From Halocaridina rubra (Eukaryota; Arthropoda; Malacostraca; Decapoda; Atyidae), in contig JAXCGZ010001913.1 of the NCBI GenBank assembly GCA_037179515.1, positions 45,001-109,000 on the forward strand: 64,000 nucleotides of DNA, read 5' to 3'. The notes under the pieces were generated by a model. The model was not told the origin of the DNA. It saw nothing but the letters and a program-made list of their open reading frames with translations, and did no database searches. The position numbers and the translations under genes were made by a program. How positions within the stretch are numbered: position 1 is the first letter of the stretch; each line of letters begins with the position of its first letter. Shown one piece after another: positions 26,791 through 53,214 of this stretch.

Positions 26791-28893
26791 GCTGCACTGA
26801 CTCAACAACTTGGACAAGCAATGCACCGATCTTACCAAGCCTCTCCTTCCGATTTAACTCGCTATGCTTTTATTATAGCTAGGAATCGCTGTACAGCTCA
26901 GATTCGAAGGTCTAAGGTTTCCTTTATAAGAAGGAAAGTTGATGACCTTAACTCCTCTCCCACTGACAAATGCTTCTGGTCCTTAGCCAAAAACCTCTCC
27001 AAAAACTACTATAACTCAAGCTTTCCCCCTCTCATTCGTTCTGATGGTTCTATAGCTTGCTCTCCCACTGACAAAGCCACTCTCTTTGGCTCTCATTTTT
27101 CTGCCAACTCTTCTATCAACGATTCCAGCACACCTGTTCCTCAGTTTTTCCCCTCTCTAACCCTATGCCCTCCCTTATTCTTTCTTCACGCAAAGTTCAT
27201 AAGGTTCTTCGCTCGCTAAAGACGAACAAGGCATCTGGTCCTGATGGTATCCCTGCAAGGTTCCTTAAGGAGTTTGCAGATGAACTGGCTCCCGTGCTTT
27301 GCCGTCTTTTTCGCCTCATTCTGTCAACCAGTATCTATCCTTCATCTTGGCAGCATGCTCTAGTTCAACCTGTTCCTAAGAAGGGTGACCGCTCTATTCC
27401 TTCTAACTACCGACCTATTGCTCTAACCTCCTCTATTGCTAAAGTTTTCGAAACTTTGCTCAATGCTCACTTCTTGAAACGTCTTGAATCTAACTCACTT
27501 ATCTCCGATCACCAGTAAGGCTTCCGCAAGGCAAGATCCACTGGCGATCTCCTGCCCCATCTTACTCATGCATGGTCATCTTCTCTGAGGAACTATGGGG
27601 AATCCTTTGTCGTCGCCCTTGATATCTCTAAGGCTTTTGACATTGTCTGGCACAAGGCTCTGTTGGCCAAACTCCCTGCCTATGGCTTTACCCCTTCTTT
27701 CTGTTCTCTGATTTCCAGTTTTCTTACTGACCATTCTATATCTCTAGTTGCTGATGGTGCGACATCTAGCCCTTTGTCTGTTTCCAGTGGTGTTCCACAG
27801 GGTTCTGTTCTTTCACCTACTCTCTTCCTTCTCTTCATCAATGATCTTCTACAATCCCCATCTTCCTCTCTTCTTCATGCCTTTGCCGATGATTCTACCC
27901 TTCACTTTTCCTCTGCTTTTTCTTCACAACCTTCATCTGTTACTCGTAATCAATCTCGTATCACTCTTTCTTCTACTCTTAACTCCGATTTGCAGAGAGT
28001 ATCTGAATGGGGCACTCAAAATTTAGTTAAATTCAATGCCTCCAAGACACAGTTTCTGGCTATCTCTTTATCTTCTTCTCCTCCTGATAACCCTATTGTC
28101 TTCGAAAATAATGAAATTTACCCTCTTAACTCTATCAATATATTAGGAATCCATATAGCCTCTAACTTGTCTTGGAGGAATCACATAATCCAAATTTCTA
28201 AATCTTCATCCAAAAAATTGGGGGTTTTGTTTCGTTTTCGTCATTACTTTTCCTCATTGCAGTTACTTAAAATTTACAAAGGTCTTATCCGCCCCTGCTT
28301 AGAATACTGCTCACACATCTGGGGTGCTTCTTCCTTTACTCATCTTCTTGAGAGAGTTGAATCTAAGGCAGTCAGACTCATTAATGATCCTTCTCTTACT
28401 TCTAACCTGGATTCTCTCTCTTCGCCGTAAGGAATCTTCCCTTTCGCTTTTCTATCGCTACTACTTCCATCGCTGCTCTGATGAGTTGGCGAGTTGCATC
28501 CCTCCTCCACTGCCGAGGCCGCGTAACACTCGCCAAGCGGCCTCATCTCACAGGTAGTGTGGAGATTTGTAGCTCGCGGATTGGTCGGTGCAGTGACTGC
28601 TTCTTCCCATCTACCTCCACTCTGGAACCCTCTTCCTCCTTCTGTCTTTCCTAATTCTTATGACCTTTCATCCTTCAAAAAGCAGATCTATCGTCATCAA
28701 CCTAGTCCTCCATATCTCTGTGTCCTCTTTACTTTGACTGTTTTTTTCTGTCTGTCGTTTTCCTTTGTGTGACATTACCTCATCTCTGCCTTGCCCTTAA
28801 CCTTTTTCTTTTCTTTCGTCTTGGTATTTTCTCGTGCCCGGGCCTTCGTTGATGAGGGCAGTTTCTGCCTGTCCCGGTGTCACATTCTTAAGA
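26791..28893 (+). mobile_element. LINE with damaged ORF2 (RT) and 3' tail
   Basis: Non-LTR reverse transcriptase. In order: SKVSFIRRKVDDLNSSPTDK, a frameshift near 27160, VHKVLRSLKTNKASGPDGIP, NYRPIALTSSIAKVFETLLN, stop at 27516, FVVALDISKAFDIVWHKALL, SSGVPQGSVLSPTLFLLFIN, HAFADDSTLHFS (FADD at about 27881-27892), KFNASKTQFLAISL, INILGIHIASNLSWRNHI, SLQLLKIYKGLIRPCLEYCS. A frameshift near 28425 precedes the last part (LSLFYRYYFHRCSDELASCI). 3' tail 28800-28893 ends in an A-rich (aaaat) repeat. Jockey or CR1 superfamily; exact clade unsettled. No endonuclease: 5'-truncated. Confidence 0.88.
28837..28893 (+). repeat. LINE 3' tail module (copy 3, attached to its LINE)
   Basis: cgtgcccgggccttcg, gatgagggcagtttctgcc and gtcccggtgtcac, followed by an A-rich end. 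Shows that the dispersed module is a LINE 3' end. Confidence 0.7.
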
Positions 28894-29564
28894 AAAAATA
28901 AAATAAAAATAAAATACCACTTCCTATTGCTAGCTGATATAATACTTATTGAAAATGCATACCTATTGGCATCAATTGCATTACATGCAATCCATATAGA
29001 ATGGAATAAGCCCGGTAGAGCTCAATGCAAAGAGTGATCAATATTGTGATCATTTCCATAAATCCAGCAGGGCTTAACTGCACACAAGTTCTATCCAATA
29101 ATCTATGAGAATCTATAGCCAATGACTAAATTGTAGAGTGCTAGTCTAAAGCAGGAAGCATAAAAGTATTACAATATTACATCATAACAGATATACTACC
29201 AAAGCCTTTAAGAGACTCCAAGATACCAAGTTTTGGTGCAACTGAGAAAGATATTCAACAAATATGTTGTTCAAAAGTTAATTAAATATCAAAAGTTACC
29301 CCCTGAATCTTGAACGAATTACACGATGTTAAGAAAACATATCAATAAAGAGACTGCAATGTGAAGGATCAAGAGTGCTGGACTTGCTAATTATCACCAA
29401 AAAAGAAATCACAAAAACCTCTACTCATCTGCATCTCATCCAAATTAATCTGTTTGCAGTCATGCAAAGTCACATAAAAAAAAAAGCAAACAAAAGTCCC
29501 AGCCAAAGTTAATATCAAAACCAGAACTCAGGTTTTTCCAGTTTACCGTGACCCATTCATTTTT
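28894..29564. other. Unassigned AT-rich DNA
   Basis: No gene or repeat recognised. Confidence 0.5.
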
Positions 29565-29775
29565 TTTGATTTATGATTGTGACACCAGGCATGAGGACAG
29601 GCAAAAAAAAAAAAAATAAATCTACCCTCATCAGGCCTGGGCAAGAAGAAAATATAAAGAAAAAGAGAGAAGGAGAGTATTGAGACCTGTCAGATGTGAA
29701 GGGAAACTAGGACATATGTAACGAATATCCAAGAATATTCGGTGTTGATGTAGACATAGAAAGAGAACCGTAACA
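29565..29775 (-). mobile_element. SINE-like repeat with LINE tail module (copy 4)
   Basis: Minus strand carries gaatattcttggatattcg, a cacatctgacaggtc-type segment, then the cgggc...gatgaggg...tgtcac module. The same order occurs on the plus strand at 43640-43832. No ORF. Confidence 0.6.
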
Positions 29776-29887
29776 TCGAACTGTAATACTTTAAAACTTC
29801 TCATCCTGCAAAAAACAGAATACAGGGTAAGAGAAAAGCTATACACAAAATGCACTGGTGTAAAAGTATTATCTTATAATTATAAGA

Positions 29888-30143
29888 TACAGACACTCCC
29901 CAACTTGTAAAAGTGTTAGGTTCCAGAAGTCAGTAAGTTGTGATCAGGTAAAAAAAGTACTGTGCAGTATATACATAAGCAGTACTGTACAGAACTTAGG
30001 CTAAAGACACGTAACTACTACAGTAATAATAATGTAATAATACACTACAGTACAGTAATACATACAATAATACATGGGTAAGTCTTTGTTTGCATATGTA
30101 AATTTTCATAACTCGTTTGTTCATAAGTAGGAGAGCATCTGTA
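29888..30143. mobile_element. TIR/MITE with TACAG ends, copy 3
   Basis: Left end tacagacactccccaac; right end inverted gives tacagatgctctcctact. 256 bp, shorter than the other copies. Lies ~550 bp past the sirtuin stop codon. Confidence 0.7.
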
Positions 30144-30697
30144 TATCTTAATACATGAGTACTAGGACACCCCGTTTTACATGCATTATAAATATCATTC
30201 CCTGAACTGTCTTCCTTAAAAATATAAAATGCATCTGCAGTTATGACTACCAGAAAGCAAAGCTTACTTTTAATCTATCATCAAATTGAAAATGCACTGC
30301 TGAGTTTTATATTTTCAAAGTGCAATCATATTAGAGAAGGAATGGCGATGGTATACCTCAACATCATTGAATTACATACACATACTTGATTTTCTAAAAT
30401 TGACCTAAACGAGCTTTATCTATATCTATTTATAAAAAAGTGTCATAGTCTCCCATAAGGACTTGGCAAAGGCAAGGCATAAATCTAACACCTATATTAG
30501 ACTGAAGGGTAACACATCCTATCATTCTTCTCACAAGAGAACTACCAATCTCCTCTCATTTTATCTCACTTGTTCCATAACCAGGCACATTTAGACACCC
30601 AATTATAAATGTTCTGGTCTGAGTTTATCAACCAGATTACTATATAAAAAGAGGCAAAATGCCTACCTGTACAACAATTCATGTTCCTAATATGCTG
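30144..30697. other. 3' flank / probable 3' UTR of the sirtuin gene
   Basis: Follows the stop codon on the minus strand. No clear AATAAA was identified on that strand, so the transcript end is unknown. Confidence 0.45.
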
Positions 30698-45545
<14,848 letters not shown>

Positions 45546-47044
45546 TCTATTATATCTTGTGAAACGTGTATAGTGTCTGAGCCACAATTATTCTGCATAA
45601 AATCCAAAATCATATATTGATATATAATCGAAAGCAACACGAAAAAGAGAAGCTCAGTAAGTAAGCTCCAACTGGTGAGCGGATTCAGGTGTTTTATGAT
45701 CAAAACACAGTGCTACATCTTCATCTTCTCTTATGTTAAATGAAGAAATGGTGTCACTAGTCACCCCCGATTTTTATTTATTTATTTTTATTTTATTTGC
45801 CAGTGCTGCTATCTATCTATCTATCTACCTTGGCTGTTTCCCTCTTTAATTGGGGGGTAGCCGACATCAGAAAAAGAAAACAATAAGGGGATTACGATTA
45901 TGACGATACTTAATACTCGATGAGGGAGTGTCATTTACTTGAATTAATATATATTGAATTCCTTTTCCTCATGTCGAATTTTTAGTTTGTATCTATTTTT
46001 ATTTTCTTTATTTTTCACCACGTTCCCAATTCGTTCGTGTCACAAGACGAAGTTGATAAGATACAATGTTTAGTCACAAGACACATTCTTGTTCATATGC
46101 TATCTAATCTTAACAACACTCTTTGATCTGTGTTTGTTCAGTAACGCTGTCAGAGAACGGAAAACTATTGCCTTCATTAGTGATAAATATTATCATTGAA
46201 ATATTCCTGGAATTGAAAATAAATATTACGCAAAACTTCTAGCATTAAATCTACCACTGTCATTAGCTTTCCTTTTCATTCAGGTCTTATCCTGTTCTTT
46301 GCATCCTTAATTGCTTTAGAATAATAGTAAAAATAATAAGCAAATAAGTTGTTAAGCAAATGAATAGATATATAAAATAGCAACTATTTACGTGTATTCA
46401 TCATGTTATTATTGAGTAATTCCTAAAAATTTAGCCATTAGCATACTTTTTTTTATTAATATTTGAACATGCAGTATCTGAGTCATCCTTGCGTAAACAA
46501 GTATTACCATAGAGTAAACACAGAAATAATCAAACAAAACTGCTGTTACGATCTCTGCAACGTACCTATTGCAATACAGTATTTTTATTCCATATGTCAT
46601 ACCTACAATGGGGTACAAACGGCAGTTTCTGACCACTTTTTGTATATATTTCTTTGAAATAATATCCAGTACATTTAATTACAGACATGCCAAATATCTC
46701 CCCACCCCCACCCAACATCTCTTTTACCTTTCCCTCACTCACGTGCAACAATGACTATTATTTATTCTCTCCCCATGTCTCATAACCTCATGTTGTTATC
46801 AGTTATCACGTGGAGATAAGACAAGTGCATCATTAGGATACAGCTGTATACTGAAAGCTTTACTGTCACTGGGGTTCTGTGCACATTTCGAGCAACAGTT
46901 AGTAGTTAGATTCATGGTAAGTAAATTATTTAGTAAGTTAATTAGTCATTTTGGAATCTCTTTCTGATTTTTATACATTTATGATTAGAAAATGTATCTG
47001 AAGTAGCGCCTAGGTTTTCTCTTTGTATAGAGTAATATCGATTA

Positions 47045-47045
<1 letters not shown>
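45546..47045. other. Upstream of the sirtuin gene: tail of RTE-like LINE and unassigned DNA
   Basis: 45809-45900 is an inverted LINE tail (listed separately). A 5' UTR and promoter for the sirtuin gene must lie here, but no TATA or initiator was identified with confidence. Confidence 0.5.
45809..45900 (-). mobile_element. RTE-like LINE 3' tail with (GATA)n, inverted copy
   Basis: atctatctatctacc, ttggctgtttccctcttta, attggggggtagcc and aaaacaataagggg are the reverse complement of 49850-49935 at the end of the RTE-like LINE. Only ~260 bp upstream of the sirtuin start codon. Confidence 0.85.

Positions 47046-47112
<67 letters not shown>
47046..47112. repeat. (ATT)n
   Basis: About 22 units. 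Confidence 0.95.
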
Positions 47113-47113
<1 letters not shown>

Positions 47114-47229
47114 GTCCCCCTGAGAGAGTGGGGTAAGATAACCTTGGTTGCAAAGTTGCAGAAGATATTGGACTTGGATAGTTTTGTTCCATTATATTTA
47201 GAAGGGGGTGCGCTAGCACTGTATTTGGT

Positions 47230-49935
47230 GTTGAGTAATGAGGATCAGGCTGACGCTGATAAATTCAGGAAAAATTGAGGACTACATTTATTACTGATGA
47301 TACGTTTGTTACTGATGATGCATTTGCTGAGCTTGGCAACTTGGTTCATATGAAATGAACAGGTGAACCAGAATTGATGGATTATGTGTTGGTAGCAAAG
47401 AGCATGATTGGTAGAGTGAAAGATGTGCATGCATTTAGGGGTGTGGCTGCTGGGATGTCTGATCATTTTTTGGTTGAAGCAAAAGTGGTAGTAGCAAAAG
47501 AGTGGGTGGATGTAGAAGGGAAATGGTGAAGGTGGAAGAGTTGAAAAAGCCAGAGAAGAGACAGGCATATCAGGACAGGTTGAAAGTGGCATATGACAGG
47601 GTGAATGAGAGAGAAGTTGGGGAGTTAGAGGAGGAATGGGGGTTGATGAAAGAATGTTTTGTGGGAAATACAAGTGATGTGTGTGGAAAGAGGTTTGTTG
47701 GAGGTGGCACGAGGAGGGGCAGCGAGTAGTGGAATGAGGGGGTGAAAATTAAATTGGAAGAGAAAAAGAGGGCTTTTGAGGAATGGCTGCAGTGTAAAAG
47801 TAGGGAGAACTATGAAAGATATAGGGAGAAAAATGTGGAAACCAAGCGGAAAGTAGAGGAAGAGAAGAGGTTGGCAAATGTTAGGTGGGGACAGGATTTT
47901 AGTAGGTCATATGAGGAGAATAAAAAGAAGTTTTGGAAAGAAGAGAAGGGAGTAAGGAAGGATGGATCGAGGATGGAAGAGACAGTGAAAGATGTGAATG
48001 GACAGATGTTAAGAGGGAACGATGCAAGGAAAATATGGACAGAATATTTTGAGTGCTTGCTGAATGTTGAGGAAGATAGAGAGGCAGCTACAGTGGCAGT
48101 GGGGGTGTTCAAATGCCAGTAATGGGAGATGAAAATGAGAGAGAGATTACAAGAGAGGAGGTGAAAAGGGCATTGTATGAAGCGAAAGCATGTAAAGCAC
48201 CTGGAATGGATGGTGTGAGAGCGGAGATTTTGAAAGAAGGGGGTGTGACTGCACTGGAATGGTTATTGAAAGTGTTTAATATATGCTTTATGTTGTCAAT
48301 GGTGCCAGTGGAATGGGTGATTGCTTGTATAGAGCCCCTATACAAAGGTAAGGGAGATGTGTATGAATGCAGTAATTTTAGGGGTATAAGTTTGTTGAGT
48401 GTGGTAGGAAAAGTGTATGGTAGGATACTGGTTAATAGGATTAGGGATAAGACAGAAAATGTGATTGCAGAAGTGCAGAGTGGTTTTAGGAGAGGTAGAG
48501 GTTGCATAGATCAGATTTTTATAGTTAGACAGTTATGTGAGAAATATTTAGCAAAGGGTAAGGATGTGTATTTTGCATTTTTGGATCTGGAGAAAGCGAA
48601 TGATAGAGTTGATAGAGAAGCAATGTGGAAAGTTTTGAGATTATATGGAATTAATGGTAAATTGTTGCATGCAGTGAGGAGTTTGTATGAGGGCAGTAGA
48701 GCTTGTGTTAGGGTAGGGAATGAAGTGAGTGAGTGGTTTCCAGTGAGTGTGGGACTGAGACAGGGATGTGTGATGTCACCATGGCTGTTCAATTTGTATA
48801 TTGATGGAGTCGTAAGAGAGGTGAATGAGCGAGTGCATGCTCGAGGTTTGAGAATGGTAGATGAGGATGATAATGAGTGGGAGCTGAATCAGTTGCTGTT
48901 TGCAGATGATACTGTGGTGGTGGCAGATTCAGAGGAGAATCTGAGTCAGTTAGTGTCAGAATTTGGAATGGTGTGTGAGAGAAGGAAGTTGCGAGTGAAT
49001 ATGGGAAAGAGTAAGGTTATGAGGTGTACAAGAAATGAGGATGGTGCTGGATTGAATGTTATGTTGAATGGAGAGACACTTGAGGAAGTTGATCAGTTTA
49101 AGTATTTAGTCTCGGTTATAGCTGCAAATGGAGAAGTGGAAGCAGATGTGTGTCACAGAGTGAATGGAGGATGTAAAGTGTTGGGTACGTTGAAAGGAGT
49201 GATGACGAATAGAGGGTTGGAAATGATTGTTAATAAAGTTTTGCATGAGAAAGTGGTTGCGCCAGCTGTGATGTATGGATCAGAGTTATGGGGTATGAAA
49301 GTAAGTGAGAGACGGAAACTAAATGTGTTTGAGATGAAATGCCTGAGGAGTATGATTGGTGTATCTCGGTTGGATAGGGTTAAGAATGAAGTGGTGAGAG
49401 CAAAAATGGGTGTGAGGAGAAATATTGCAAGCAGAGTAGATATGAATGTTCTGAGATGGTTTGGCCATGTGGAAAGGATGGATGATGAAAGACTGCTGAA
49501 AACGGTGATGAATGCAAGACTTGATTGGATAAATGCTAGAGGGAGGCCTAGGTTTGGGTGGATGGATGGAGTAAGGAAAGCCCTGAATGATTGGAGGATG
49601 GATGTGAGGGAAGCAAGTGAGCATGCTAGGAATAGGAATGAGTGGCGAGCGATTTGTGATGCAGCTCTGATGGGCATCTGCTGTTACCATGGGGCTGCAT
49701 CTTACAGAGGTAGCCCTTTGGTAGGGGCAGTAGGGGAGTTGGCAGTTGTTAAGCGACACAGGTTGTGGATGAGCCGGGAGGATGGGCTGTGGCACTCCAG
49801 CAGTGCCATCTGAACGGCCGCTAGCTCCCTCGTCATTGCCCATAGAGCTAAGTAATCCCCTTATTGTTTTCTTTTTTTTCATATTGGCTACCCCCTAATT
49901 AAAGGGGGAAACAGCCAAGGTAGATAGATAGATGT
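47230..49935 (+). mobile_element. RTE-like LINE, RT frame nearly intact
   Basis: 5' end damaged: remnants of the endonuclease C-terminus near 47400-47490 (GELM-type, AAGMSDHFLVEAKVVVAKEW). A frame at 47742-48122 (WGQDFSRSYEENKKKFWKEE, RKIWTEYFECLLNVEEDREA) leads into the main ORF 48113-49813. The 3' UTR ends with an A/T-rich stretch, gggggaaacagcc and (GATA)3. Clade: RTE-related by the RQGCVMSP box; not settled. Confidence 0.9.
48113..49813 (+). CDS. Reverse transcriptase of the RTE-like LINE (566 codons)
   Basis: Copies element RNA into DNA at a nicked target. Motifs in order: KACKAPGMDGVRAEILK (RT0-1), ECSNFRGISLLSVVGKVYGR, VQSGFRRGRGCIDQIFIVRQ, FAFLDLEKANDRVDREAMWK (first catalytic Asp), VGLRQGCVMSPWLFNLYIDG, NQLLFADDTVVVADSEENLS (FADD), RRKLRVNMGKSKVMRC, VDQFKYLVSVIAANG, a thumb and C-terminal zone with PAVMYGSELWG, LNVFEMKCLRSMIGVSRLDR, VLRWFGHVERMDDERL. 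AND in place of the usual AYD and LVS for LGS are small departures. Overlaps the preceding frame by ten bases in a different frame, so one frameshift separates it from the N-terminus. Likely not active as is. Confidence 0.9.
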   Translation: MPVMGDENEREITREEVKRALYEAKACKAPGMDGVRAEILKEGGVTALEWLLKVFNICFMLSMVPVEWVIACIEPLYKGKGDVYECSNFRGISLLSVVGKVYGRILVNRIRDKTENVIAEVQSGFRRGRGCIDQIFIVRQLCEKYLAKGKDVYFAFLDLEKANDRVDREAMWKVLRLYGINGKLLHAVRSLYEGSRACVRVGNEVSEWFPVSVGLRQGCVMSPWLFNLYIDGVVREVNERVHARGLRMVDEDDNEWELNQLLFADDTVVVADSEENLSQLVSEFGMVCERRKLRVNMGKSKVMRCTRNEDGAGLNVMLNGETLEEVDQFKYLVSVIAANGEVEADVCHRVNGGCKVLGTLKGVMTNRGLEMIVNKVLHEKVVAPAVMYGSELWGMKVSERRKLNVFEMKCLRSMIGVSRLDRVKNEVVRAKMGVRRNIASRVDMNVLRWFGHVERMDDERLLKTVMNARLDWINARGRPRFGWMDGVRKALNDWRMDVREASEHARNRNEWRAICDAALMGICCYHGAASYRGSPLVGAVGELAVVKRHRLWMSREDGLWHSSSAI

Positions 49936-49948
49936 TTGATGGGCAGAA

Positions 49949-50063
49949 ATGGATGGTCAGGTGGTTTTGGAAGAATAACCAACCCATGAAATTAGACAAT
50001 AATATAAGTTATTATGATAAGAAGCTTGAGGGTAGGGAATAAGAAGAATTGGAAAAGGAAATA
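49949..50063 (+). repeat. Direct repeat inside the LTR element (copy 1 of 2)
   Basis: About 115 bp (ggatggtcaggtggttttgg through attggaaaaggaaata) repeated at 51223-51331, 1.27 kb downstream, with one visible change. Confidence 0.9.
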
Positions 50064-51216
50064 GACGGATAGATTGCTGAGGGGATTCTCGTCCCATGGA
50101 AGGAAGATATTAACACAGGTATTATTGCTCTGATGGCTGTGGAGCAACCCACAAAACACAAAGTGAGGCCCGTGCTTAATTTTCGTGAACTGAACGAAAA
50201 TGTTGAATGTCACACCGGTGATGAGGTGACTGACATATGTAGTGAGATGTTGCACGATTGGCATTGTGCAGGTGAGGAAGTGTCAAACGTTAACTTAAAG
50301 TCAGCCTACCTACAAATAAGAGTTGACGAAGAATTGTAGCCATACCAACTAGTTAACTATAAGGGTTAAACGTTTTGCCTTACGCGATTGGGGTTTGGGT
50401 TGAACCCAACACCCAGCATTATGTCGAAGACTTAAAAGAATGTTTTAAGTTTTAAGTAGGGATGAAAAAATCAAGAATGTGACAAGCCCATATATTGATG
50501 ACATCTTTGTGAATGAGACAAAGGTCTCTATTGATGAAGTGATCAGGAACCTAACGAAATTTGGACTGATAACCAAGTCCCTCAGTCACTAAATGGAGGA
50601 GCTGCTTTGGGGCTGCGACTGTCAAAAGTTGGAGGAGAGTAGATGTTTTAGAGGGGTAATAAAGTACCTGAAGTGCCCAATACACCTATGAGGAGGGAAC
50701 AATTCTCTGTTTGCAGTACACTGGTGGGGCATTATCCCATAGCGGGATGGTTGTGCATCACATGTAGCTTTATTAAGAGAGGCTGCGGGATCACATTGGG
50801 AGGATTTTGTTGGTGAACAGTCGATGTTGATGATTAAGGAAGTTATTGAGAGAATAAGAGTGGATGATCCTGTAAGTGGAAACTGGTTTGAGTCCGATGT
50901 TAAACACAGTGTCATGTGGTCAGATGCTAGTACAATTGCAGTTGGGGTGGTGTTAGAAATTAACGGCAAGGCTGTTGAAGATACTGCTTGGCTGAGGAAA
51001 AAGGATGAGTTCAGTCACATTAATGTCTCAGAATTAGAAGCCATGTTGATAGGGGTGAATTTGGCTATTAAATGGGGTCTGAACTCAGTAGAGTTGAGAA
51101 TTGATTCTGCAACTGTTGGTGCATGGTTGAAAAGTGTGATAAGTGGCAAAAAGCGTGCTCACACAAAGGGAACTGCAGAAATTATTATTAAACATCGTTT
51201 AGAAAATTCGAAGGAT

Positions 51217-51331
51217 ATGGATGGTCAGGTGGTTTTGGAAGAATAACCAACCCATGAAATTAGACAATAATATAAGTTATTATGATAAGAAGCTTGAGGG
51301 TGGGGAATAAGAAGAATTGGAAAAGGAAATA
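51217..51331 (+). repeat. Direct repeat inside the LTR element (copy 2 of 2)
   Basis: Copy 2 lies within the RNase H-integrase linker; copy 1 adjoins the RTE-like LINE tail. The piece therefore seems to have been duplicated during rearrangement of the element. Confidence 0.9.
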
Positions 51332-52570
51332 TGGGTTGAGTATTGTTGCGACAGTGGTGCCTACAGAGAAGAATAAAGCAAATGTGTTGTCTAGAGTTAA
51401 AAAGAATTGATTACTTGATGTTGAGGTTGGTGACGATGTGCAAGCACAATTGTGCACTGGTGCTTCGGTAAATGTAGATCTAAGATAGCTACACAATAAA
51501 TACTATATGGGAGTTGACAGAACCTTATATTTGGCCAAGAAGTTGGAACCAGGTGTGTAAAGGGATTCTGTGAAAAGGGTGGTAAAAAGTTGTGAACGAT
51601 GTCAGTAAATCGATCCTGCTCCTGTGGTGCACAAGGGAGATGAAGTTAGTATTTAGCATAACTAGCAACACCTGGCTCCAGATGGGGCTCCTTATTTATA
51701 CATGGTGGATTGCGGCCCAGGTCGCATTGCAATATGGAGGAAATTAAAGAGAGAAGATGCATAATGCATCACATCAGAACTAGAGAGCATCTCTATGGAA
51801 AGGGGCCCAGGTGACGAGCTGCTTCTGGATAATACAGCAATCTTTTGATAGCAGAATTTAGAGGATATGTTGCAAATCTGGAATAATGATAGGGTATTTT
51901 GGGTTGCCTATCTACCAGGGGGGAACAGAATAGTAGAGAGGTGCGACAGGACCATTAAGGCTTTTGCCGAGAGGGGAGGAATCTCTACCATTGAGGCAGT
52001 GTACTGGTATAACAGTACACCAAGATCTGGACAAGATGAGTTGTCCGTGCCTCAACACTCTGTTTACAAATATGAGTGGAGGTATCCTTTATTGAACCCA
52101 AATGGGGTGGGTGACGGCCAACATGATAGCTTGCCAATTAAATTGGGAGGAGAGGTTTGGGTAAAACCACCTGCTGCACAATGTACTACTCAGTGGGATG
52201 GAGGAATTGTTACTCAAGTGAACTCGCAAAATAATATATCTATCGATGGTATGCCGAGACATGTGTTGGATGTCCGGCCAGTTGTAGCTTCATTGTCCCC
52301 ATCAGATGATGTCCATGATGACTTGAGTAAGGAATTGCTGTGTTCTGAAGGACATGAGGAGCCACCAGTGATTGATCAGGAGAGTGTTCAGCGTCCTTGG
52401 AGGATTACAAGACCTCCAGTATGGATGCAAGATTATGTCACAGACGCAGAATAAACTTTTGTTTCTCTTATTGCTTTGGTTGTATGTTAGTTTTGTTGTT
52501 TTAAGTTTGTTTACTTTGTGGTACTTTTTTTCATGTCAGTTGAATTTATATGTTGGGCCTATTTAAGTAG

Positions 52571-52875
52571 TACATAGGTCTTGAGAATCTGAAGTTGTTT
52601 GTGATCATAAGATCATGACGGTATGTGGTGTATTTTGGTACTGAGCACTAGTTGGCAACACTGATGGGCAGTTGCGTCGTTGTTGTCTAAGTGAGAGGAC
52701 ATGAAAGTTTTTTTGCTCCAGAGCTCCGATTATTTTTTTTTTTCACCGTAAAAGTAGGTAGTAAGCGTTTGTGACTTCATCCAATCTCTTTATGTTCAAC
52801 TGTAATAGTTCATCCGACAATTGCCAATAAGGTGAGTCCTAAACCAAGATTTACAACATTATTGTTATTATAATT
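52571..52875. other. Unassigned DNA
   Basis: No motif seen. Confidence 0.5.

Positions 52876-53214
<339 letters not shown>

Larger units (their letters stand above)
49940..52570 (+). mobile_element. Decayed LTR retrotransposon pol (RT, RNase H, integrase)
   Basis: Starts at a piece repeated later (see direct repeat). RT: KHKVRPVLNFRELNENVECH, LKSAYLQIRVDEEL, then YIDD near 50493-50504. RNase H: 50824-51246 with MWSDASTIAVGVV, HINVSELEAMLIGVNLA and LRIDSATVGAWLK carrying the D, E, D metal ligands. Integrase: CERCQ, DPAPVVHKGDE, VDCGPGRIAIWRK, RGPGDELLLDN, GNRIVERCDRTIKAF (51915-51959), then a C-terminal part at 51867-52454 (HSVYKYEWRYPLL, GMPRHVLDVRPV). Many stops. I cannot place it firmly as Gypsy or BEL/Pao; LTRs were not located. 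Confidence 0.8.

Noticed and set aside
28324..28772. Separate small genes at the end of the 26.8-28.9 kb LINE
   Set aside because: They are the frameshifted C-terminal part of the same LINE protein.
46463..46754. Overlapping short frames upstream of the (ATT)n array
   Set aside because: No motif, and open on both strands only by chance length (about 60 codons).
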